A DNA stretch of 64,000 nt from Xanthobacteraceae bacterium 501b (lineage in GTDB: Bacteria; Pseudomonadota; Alphaproteobacteria; Rhizobiales; Xanthobacteraceae). Both the position numbers and the translations under genes were made by a program. Below, piece after piece: positions 61,001 to 64,000 of this stretch; the stretch's first letter is position 1; each line of letters begins with the position of its first letter. Location of the stretch: positions 744,001 to 808,000 of the forward strand of contig KB899087.1 in assembly GCA_000378025.1 (NCBI GenBank). The letters run 5' to 3'. The notes beneath the pieces were generated by a model that was given only the letters and a program-made list of their open reading frames with translations, did not search any database and had not been told where the DNA came from.

Positions 61001-64000
61001 AGCCCACCCGCCGCATCGCCCAGCGCCTCGTTCGCCGCGATCTGCAGCGTGCCGGCGGAGACGGTGGTTCCGCCCTGATAGGTGTTGGTGCCGGACAGGA
61101 CGAGGGTGCCAGCGCCTGATTTAGAGAGGGCGCCCCCGGATACGACGCCCGACAGCGTGAGCGTGGTGCTTTCCGCCGTGCTGACCGTGCCGGTGCCGGT
61201 GAGGGTGATCGCGCGGGCGGAGGTGAAGGTGTCGGTGACGGCGAGCGTGCCGCCGGCCAGCGTCAGCCCGCCATCTTCATCGCCGAGCGCCTCGTCCGCT
61301 GCGATCGAGAGCGTGCCGGCGGAGACGGTGGTGCCACCCTGATAGGTGTTGGTGCCGGACAGGACGAGCGTGCCGGCGCCGGATTTGGTCAGGGCGCCGG
61401 AGCCATCGAGCACGCCGCTCAGCGTGAGGGTGGTGCTTTCCGCCGTGCTGACCGTGCCGGTGCCGGTGAGGGTGACCGCGCGCGCCGAGGCGAAGGTGTC
61501 CGTGGTGGCCAGCGTGCCGCTGGAGAGCGCGAGGCTGCCGGACGCGCCGCCGAGATTGGCGTCTGCGGCCACCTGCAGCGTGCCGGCGGCGACGGTGGTT
61601 CCGCCCTGATAGGTGTTGGTGCCGGACAGGACGAGGATGCCGGCGCCGGATTTGGTGAGGGATCCGGAGCCGGTGAGCACGCCGCTCAGCGTGAGGGTGG
61701 TGCTCTCCGCCGTGCTGAACGTGCCGCTGCCGGTGAGGGTGACATCGCGGGCGGAGGTCATGTCCGCCGTGCTGGCCAGCGTGCTGCCGGCCAGCGTCAG
61801 CCCGCCACCTTCATCGCCGAGCGCCTCGTCCGCTGCGATCGAGAGCGTGCCGGCGGCGACGGTGGTTCCGCCCTGATAGGTGTTGGTGCCGGACAGGACG
61901 AGCGTGCCGGCGCCGGATTTGGTCAGGGCGCCGGTGCTGGAGAGCACGCCACTCAGCGTGAGGGTGGTGCTCTCCGCCGTGCTGAACGTGCCGGTGCCGG
62001 TGAGGGTGACATCGCGGGCGGAGGTCATATTCGCCGTGGTCGCCAGCGTGCCGCCGGCGAGGGTGAGGCTGCCCGCGGCATTGCCCAGATTGGCGTCGGC
62101 CGCGACCTGCAGCGTGCCGGCGGAGACGGTGGTGCCGCCCTGATAGGTGTTGGTGCCGGACAGGATGAGGGTGCCGGCGCCGGATTTGGTGAGGGCGCCG
62201 GTGCTGGAGAGCACGCCACTCAGCGTGAGGGTGGTGCTCTCCGCCGTGCTGACCGTGCCGGTGCCGGTGAGGGTGATCGCGCGGGCGGAGGTGAAGGTGA
62301 CCGTGGTGGCCAGCGTGCCGCCGGCGAGGGTGAGGCCGCCCGAGGCCTTGCCGAGATTGGCGTCGGCGCCGACCTGCAGCGTGCCGGCGGAGACGGTGGT
62401 GCCACCCTGATAGGTGTTGGTACCGGACAGGACGAGCGTGCCGGCGCCGGTCTTCACCAGCGCGCCGGTGCCGGAGATGATGCCGCTCAGCGTGAGGGTG
62501 GTGCTCTCCGCCGTGCTGACCGTGCCGGTGCCGGTGAGGGTGACATTGCGGGCGGAGGCGAAGGTGACCGTGACGGCGAGCGTGCCGCTGGCGAGGGTGA
62601 GGCCGCCCGAGGCATTGCCGAGATTGGCGTCCGCCGCTACCTGCAGCGTGCCGGCGGCGACGGTGGTGCCGCCCTGGTAGAGGTTGGTGCCGGACAGCAC
62701 CAGCGTGCCGGCGCCGGTCTTGGTCAGACCGTCCGTGCCGGCGAGGGTGACGGCGAGCGTCGCTGTGCCGTCGTCCACCTTGATGAAGGGCGCGCTGTCG
62801 TCGGCCTGCGCCACCAGGGTCAGGGTCTGGGCACCCTGCAACTGATAGCCGGTCACCGCGAATTGCAGCCCGCTGGCGCTGATCGCGCTGCCGAGCGTGA
62901 CCGTGCCGGCGGTGCCGTTGAAGATGGCGAGGCCGCCCTCGATCCAGGACGAGGCGATGGTGCCGTCGACGTTGGACCAGTTGGCGCTCGCCGCGTTCCA
63001 GGTGCCGTCACCGCCGGTGATGGTGCCGCTGCCGGCGGTGCCGGCGCCGTTCCACCATTGGGTCGAGACGCCGTCGACGATGGCGATCAGATTGACCTGA
63101 CCGGCGACCGAGGTCTGGATCACGCTGCCCGACAGCGCGGCGGGCACGCCTGTTAGGGTGAGCCCGTCGCCCTGCAGGGTGAGCGCGCCGGCATAGTCGA
63201 TCAGCCGGTAGCTGCCCGCCTGGAAGCTGCCGCCATCATTCACCGTGACCAGGCCGCCCGAGAGGGTGAGGTCGCCGGTGACGGCGATGCGGTCGTTGAG
63301 GGTGCTGTCGGGGTCGTTCGGCACGGCCAGGGTGAAGGCCAGCGTGGCGCCGGAGGCCACCGAGAGATCGCCGCCGACGGACAGGGTGCCGGCGGTGCCG
63401 GTGACACCGGCGGCGAGGCTGGCGCCGGTGGCCAGCGTCACGTTGCCGCCAATGCTGCCGCTGCCGGAAAGGGTCGCGCCGCTGCCCACCGAGGCCGCCC
63501 CGGCGATGCTGCCAGAGACCTGCAGCGTGCCGGCGGCGACGGTGGTTCCGCCCTGATAGGTGTTGGTGCCGGACAGGACGAGGATGCCGGCGCCGGATTT
63601 GGTGAGGGATCCGGAGCTGGAGAGCACGCCGCTCAGGGTGAGGGTGGTGCTTTCCGCCGTGCTGACCGTGCCGCTGCCGGTGAGGGTGACATCGCGGGCG
63701 GAGGTGAAGGTCGCGGTCGTCGCCAGCGTGCCGCCGGCGAGGGTGAGGCCGCCCGCCGCATCGCCCAGCGCGCCGTCGGCGCCGATCTGCAGCGTGCCGG
63801 CGGCGACGGTGGTTCCGCCCTGATAGGTGTTGGTGCCGGACAGCACCAGTGTGCCGGCGCCGGATTTGGTCAGGGCGCCGGTGCTGGAGAGCACGCCACT
63901 CAGCGTGAGGGTGGTGCTCTCCGCCGTGCTGACCGTTCCCGTGCCGGTGAGGGTGACATCGCGGGCGGAGGTCATATTCGCCGTGGTCGCCAGCGTGCCG
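52081..64000 (-). CDS. giant autotransporter with repeat passenger (5' end outside window)
   Basis: Minus-strand reading frame open from the window edge to the stop at 52081, at least 3970 residues; the start and signal peptide are not in the window. The passenger consists of repeated beta-helix units (PATR type) such as [20 protein letters not shown] and [13 protein letters not shown], unit about 89 residues (267 bases). Four WNG-containing insertion segments ([10 protein letters not shown] twice, [18 protein letters not shown]) interrupt it. The C-terminal about 275 residues (52084-52905) form the type Va outer-membrane beta-barrel, ending in Phe (AQFSLRF). Expected to be a cell-surface adhesin. 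SapC and IalB genes lie downstream on the same strand. Confidence 0.93.
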   Translation of the reverse strand, partial: GTLATTANMTSARDVTLTGTGTVSTAESTTLTLSGVLSSTGALTKSGAGTLVLSGTNTYQGGTTVAAGTLQIGADGALGDAAGGLTLAGGTLATTATFTSARDVTLTGSGTVSTAESTTLTLSGVLSSSGSLTKSGAGILVLSGTNTYQGGTTVAAGTLQVSGSIAGAASVGSGATLSGSGSIGGNVTLATGASLAAGVTGTAGTLSVGGDLSVASGATLAFTLAVPNDPDSTLNDRIAVTGDLTLSGGLVTVNDGGSFQAGSYRLIDYAGALTLQGDGLTLTGVPAALSGSVIQTSVAGQVNLIAIVDGVSTQWWNGAGTAGSGTITGGDGTWNAASANWSNVDGTIASSWIEGGLAIFNGTAGTVTLGSAISASGLQFAVTGYQLQGAQTLTLVAQADDSAPFIKVDDGTATLAVTLAGTDGLTKTGAGTLVLSGTNLYQGGTTVAAGTLQVAADANLGNASGGLTLASGTLAVTVTFASARNVTLTGTGTVSTAESTTLTLSGIISGTGALVKTGAGTLVLSGTNTYQGGTTVSAGTLQVGADANLGKASGGLTLAGGTLATTVTFTSARAITLTGTGTVSTAESTTLTLSGVLSSTGALTKSGAGTLILSGTNTYQGGTTVSAGTLQVAADANLGNAAGSLTLAGGTLATTANMTSARDVTLTGTGTFSTAESTTLTLSGVLSSTGALTKSGAGTLVLSGTNTYQGGTTVAAGTLSIAADEALGDEGGGLTLAGSTLASTADMTSARDVTLTGSGTFSTAESTTLTLSGVLTGSGSLTKSGAGILVLSGTNTYQGGTTVAAGTLQVAADANLGGASGSLALSSGTLATTDTFASARAVTLTGTGTVSTAESTTLTLSGVLDGSGALTKSGAGTLVLSGTNTYQGGTTVSAGTLSIAADEALGDEDGGLTLAGGTLAVTDTFTSARAITLTGTGTVSTAESTTLTLSGVVSGGALSKSGAGTLVLSGTNTYQGGTTVSAGTLQIAANEALGDAAGGLALSGGILATTATFSSARAVTLSGTGTLAPATGSTLTLSGVVSGTGALTMAGAGTLVLSGTNTYEGGTTVSAGTLQVAADANLGNAAGSLALADAALNTANNTFTSARAVSLAGSNTIFTTGAGKLTLSGTVSGTGSLAKASAGTLILSGTNTYSGGTTLRAGILQVSADANLGGPLGGTPGGTLGSLTLDGGTLATTDTFTSARALAFTSSGTFQTASGTTLTLTGAMTGQGTIYKTGTGTLILAGTNTENDYGVTISAGTLQIGNGGTSGVLLGDVVNNGAVVFNRSDSTTFSGFMEGSGSLTQAGTGTLTLGFAGNSYTGSTFVTAGTLQIGADGALGDAAGGLTLAGGTLATTTDMTSARDVTLTGTGTVSTAESTTLTLSGIISGTGALVKTGAGTLVLSGTNTYSGTTVSAGTLQVAANEALGDASGGLALSGGILATTATFSSARAVTLSGTGTLAPATGSTLTLSGVVSGTGALTMAGAGTLVLSGTNTYEGGTTVSAGTLQVAADANLGNAAGSLTLAGGTLATTADMTSARDVTLTGTGTVSTAESTTLTLSGVLSSTGALTKSGAGTLVLSGTNTYQGGTTVAVGTLQIAANEALGDEDGGLTLADGTLATTATFTSARDVTLTGTGTVSTAESTTLTLSGVLTGSGSLTKSGAGILVLSGTNTYQGGTTVAAGTLQIGADGALGDAAGGLTLAGGTLATTATFTSARDVTLTGSGTVSTAESTTLTLSGVLSSSGSLTKSGAGILVLSGTNTYQGGTTVAAGTLQVSGSIAGAASVGSGATLSGSGSIGGNVTLATGASLAAGVTGTAGTLSVGGDLSVASGATLAFTLAVPNDPDSTLNDRIAVTGDLTLSGGLVTVNDGGSFQAGSYRLIDYAGALTLQGDGLTLTGVPAALSGSVIQTSVAGQVNLIAIVDGVSTQWWNGAGTAGSGTITGGDGTWNAASANWSNVDGTIASSWIEGGLAIFNGTAGTVTLGSAISASGLQFAVTGYQLQGAQTLTLVAQADDSAPFIKVDDGTATLAVTLAGTDGLTKTGAGTLVLSGTNLYQGGTTVAAGTLQVAADANLGNASGGLTLASGTLATTDTFASARAITLTGTGTVSTAESTTLTLSGVLDGSGALTKSGAGTLVLSGTNTYQGGTTVSAGTLSIAADEALGDEDGGLTLAGGTLAVTDTFTSARAITLTGTGTVSTAESTTLTLSGVLSSTGALTKSGAGTLILSGTNTYTGGTTVTAGTLQIGNGGTTGSVSGAIANSGTVVFDRSDDLTAGGAITGTGALEKRGAGTLTLTGANSAGAGTTVSAGTLAVLGGVTLASNVEVKSGATLQGATDGTAGGTIAGTVTIADGGTLRGAPSTAGTHALSMATLVLSSSANVDVVLGAATGGGVISAETLTLDGVLNVANGGSMAQGVYRIIDYTTLAANNGLVLGITPDDYAYEIQLAPGQVNLAVLSGEMLYWNGTTTSADGTIQGGDGTWTASAAETNWLTSSLNQSRAWNSGFAAFAGTAGEVTIDGTVSAIGLQFMVDGYTVSGGTLTLAAVSGKTPVRVGDGTADGAGYTATIGAVLAGTTGLEKTDLGTLILTGTNIYEGGTTISAGTLQIGSGGTSGSIGGDVAVATGATLSFNRTDLVTFAGDISGAGALTQKGSGTLILTGANSYSGGTTIAAGTLQIGAGGATGSLAGTITNNAALAFDRSDDLTFAGAISGLGSLTKSGAGTLTLSGTNSFAGTTTVAAGTLALLGGASLADGARLSIETGATLSLGDADETVGSLAGAGTLALGSHTLTAGGDGTTSTFSGALTGTGGLTKSGAGTLTLSGSNGAGTLTVDAGTLVADGTGALADGSAVTVAAGATLDLQMSGTKALEALSGAGAVQMNAASLTAGSDNSSTSFSGVLSGAGGFGKTGTGTLTLSGANTYTGATTVAGGTLALTGSVAGGATVENGATLSGDGTVAGTVQVLAGGTLAGAQADALTMGGLDLKAGANMNVALGQTTAGDVFTVNGDVTLDGTLNVTEEAGFGAGVYRFISYTGSLTDNGMDVAPLTGGFAGGVQTSVAGEVNLIVEGAGAPIQFWNGSTTTPSQSVDGGSGTWTAGVATNWTNASGTIAQAWNGGFAVFQGTDGTVTVDNGSGQVSVTGMQFVTSGYLVSGGSIELTGTDKATIRVGDGTEAGASTVATIASALTGTVGLEKTDLGTLILTGASTYEGGTTLSAGTLQIGDGGTTGSILGDVTNNAALVFALSADTSFAGAISGSGTLAQMGTGTLTLTGANSYSGGTTIGSGTLRVLAAQALGTGGLTIERGATLQASDSFTFGGGVVLSTAVSSPSDAAIEVDASKTLTVSGVISGSGDLEKTGTGTLILTGNNSFTGTTTITAGTLQIGDGGTTGMISGEIVNNANLVFDRSDSYTISGEITGDGTLTLTGGGTAVFASSYSGTVELTDSTTVLALDSTTEADFVVGTGGVLGGTGTIGGLTVNSGGTVAPGYSPGTLTVDGPVAFNTGAIYSVDVTPQGGHDLIVASGNVTLSSGASVKVVATAGTYDRQSTLTILNTSGTVTGTFGSVSSNFAFLRPTLTYDLHNVYLSLVYTGAEFVAFANTPNQTEVAVAAQALGEGNEVFESLLTLPDDAVAPALNQLTGEIYPSVNTVIQQESIYLRDAVGARLRQADLSAGTSALSYAAKAAGPATAALSRELAPTLWAQGYGAWGDAFGNGNAATISSSIGGFLGGVDAAIADNVRAGVVAGYSRSTFDVDGRSSSGSMDNVDLGVYLGAQFGALGLRGGASYSWHDIDVERTVAFPGFAEQESASYMVGTTQIFGEAGYRMAFAGYELEPFAGLAYVSVAGGSASESWLGAAGLAVDVAGQDTFYSTLGARVATSFELGGRTLTPSATLGWQHAFGDTDSTATMRFLTGTTPFEIQGVPIAEDTLIVGAGLAYGLSDTVTLQVNYAGQIAAQASQNAFTAQFSLRF
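52084..52905 (-). other. autotransporter beta-barrel domain
   Basis: Segment of the giant gene encoding alternating hydrophobic/polar beta-strands: [67 protein letters not shown], and the terminal Phe needed for BAM recognition. Typical order for the autotransporter domain. Confidence 0.9.
57377..57738 (-). repeat. 362-base direct repeat, copy A (partner 61157-61518)
   Basis: Offset 3780 bases (in frame), one mismatch seen (57696/61476). Its end overlaps the start of the 1265-base repeat, showing mosaic structure. Confidence 0.88.
57731..58995 (-). repeat. long in-frame direct repeat, copy A (partner 62579-63843)
   Basis: 1265-base segment repeated at an offset of 4848 bases (divisible by 3) with only two mismatches noticed (57850/62698 and 57916/62764). 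It encodes a WNG segment plus the following non-repeat linker and part of a PATR unit. Confidence 0.93.
59431..59708 (-). repeat. 278-base identical direct repeat, copy A (partner 60733-61010)
   Basis: Perfectly identical as read, offset 1302 bases (in frame). Encodes the variant unit with [16 protein letters not shown] and [14 protein letters not shown] found only in these two places. Confidence 0.9.
60733..61010 (-). repeat. 278-base identical direct repeat, copy B (partner 59431-59708)
   Basis: Second copy of the variant unit; flanking sequence differs on both sides. Confidence 0.9.
61157..61518 (-). repeat. 362-base direct repeat, copy B (partner 57377-57738)
   Basis: Second copy; identity ends where the unit variant changes after the CCGCTGG word. 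Confidence 0.88.
62579..63843 (-). repeat. long in-frame direct repeat, copy B (partner 57731-58995)
   Basis: Second copy of the 1265-base segment; identity stops abruptly at 63844, where copy A continues with a different PATR unit variant. Confidence 0.93.

Noticed and set aside
54173-63823. Many plus-strand open frames of about 87 codons (each starting MLVPDRT-like) across the autotransporter gene
   Set aside because: They are antisense to the repeated coding units, recur at exactly the repeat spacing and have low-complexity Val/Pro/Ala composition. They are a by-product of GC-rich repeats.

Overview
The window is a GC-rich stretch of an alphaproteobacterial chromosome, most likely Hyphomicrobiales and probably Xanthobacteraceae-like (Ancylobacter/Starkeya/Xanthobacter type). 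This rests on the clpP-clpX-lon-hup order, a GAAC-N7-GAAC SOS box at recA, an ATP12 F1-assembly factor, IalB and SapC proteins, a MloK1-type cyclic-nucleotide channel, and TAGAGCATTTTC-type intergenic palindromes. The taxon is inferred from gene families, not from a search.

Layout. (1) 1-5.7 kb: protease/chaperone block clpP, clpX, lon, then HU. (2) 6.2-21.9 kb: sugar-acid catabolism. A ten-gene minus-strand operon (19.27 to 9.41 kb) encodes a ribose-type ABC importer and every step of the non-phosphorylating L-fucose pathway (dehydrogenase, lactonase, L-fuconate dehydratase, 2-keto-3-deoxy-fuconate dehydrogenase, diketo-acid hydrolase, mutarotase). It is flanked by hexuronate-type genes (uxaB-like, uxaA, kdgK) and two GntR/FCD regulators, one with an apparent second DNA-binding domain. 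(3) 22.1-31.3 kb: tRNA-Val(TAC), a chemoreceptor, a HAD phosphatase, ATP12, a phosphotransacylase/acetate kinase pair, RidA, aldose 1-epimerase and an M32 carboxypeptidase. (4) 31.4-36.8 kb: divergent oxyR/katG, then an FAD monooxygenase and a cupin. (5) 36.8-44.6 kb: the least ordinary part. A short gene encodes a peptide with a lasso-leader-like motif, followed by an asparagine-synthetase-like protein that lacks the glutaminase cysteine, a sulfotransferase-like protein, a 1239-residue tail-collar/IPT protein whose 5' leader carries seven copies of an octamer repeat, and a second tail-collar protein. (6) 44.6-50.1 kb: recA with an SOS box, alaS and a cyclic-nucleotide-gated K+ channel. (7) 50.5-64.0 kb: SapC, IalB and a giant autotransporter (more than 3960 residues, 5' end outside the window) built of about 89-residue repeats.

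How the genes work together. The fucose operon would import L-fucose and oxidise it to pyruvate and L-lactate; kdgK/uxaA/uxaB would feed hexuronate-derived sugar acids toward 2-keto-3-deoxy-gluconate. OxyR probably controls katG. The region (5) genes may make and modify a ribosomal peptide, but no leader peptidase is visible, so this is a hypothesis. Three related palindromic elements lie at 25.66, 31.28 and 50.09 kb; each supplies the TAG stop codon of the gene it abuts, and these are the only TAG stops among the genes called here.
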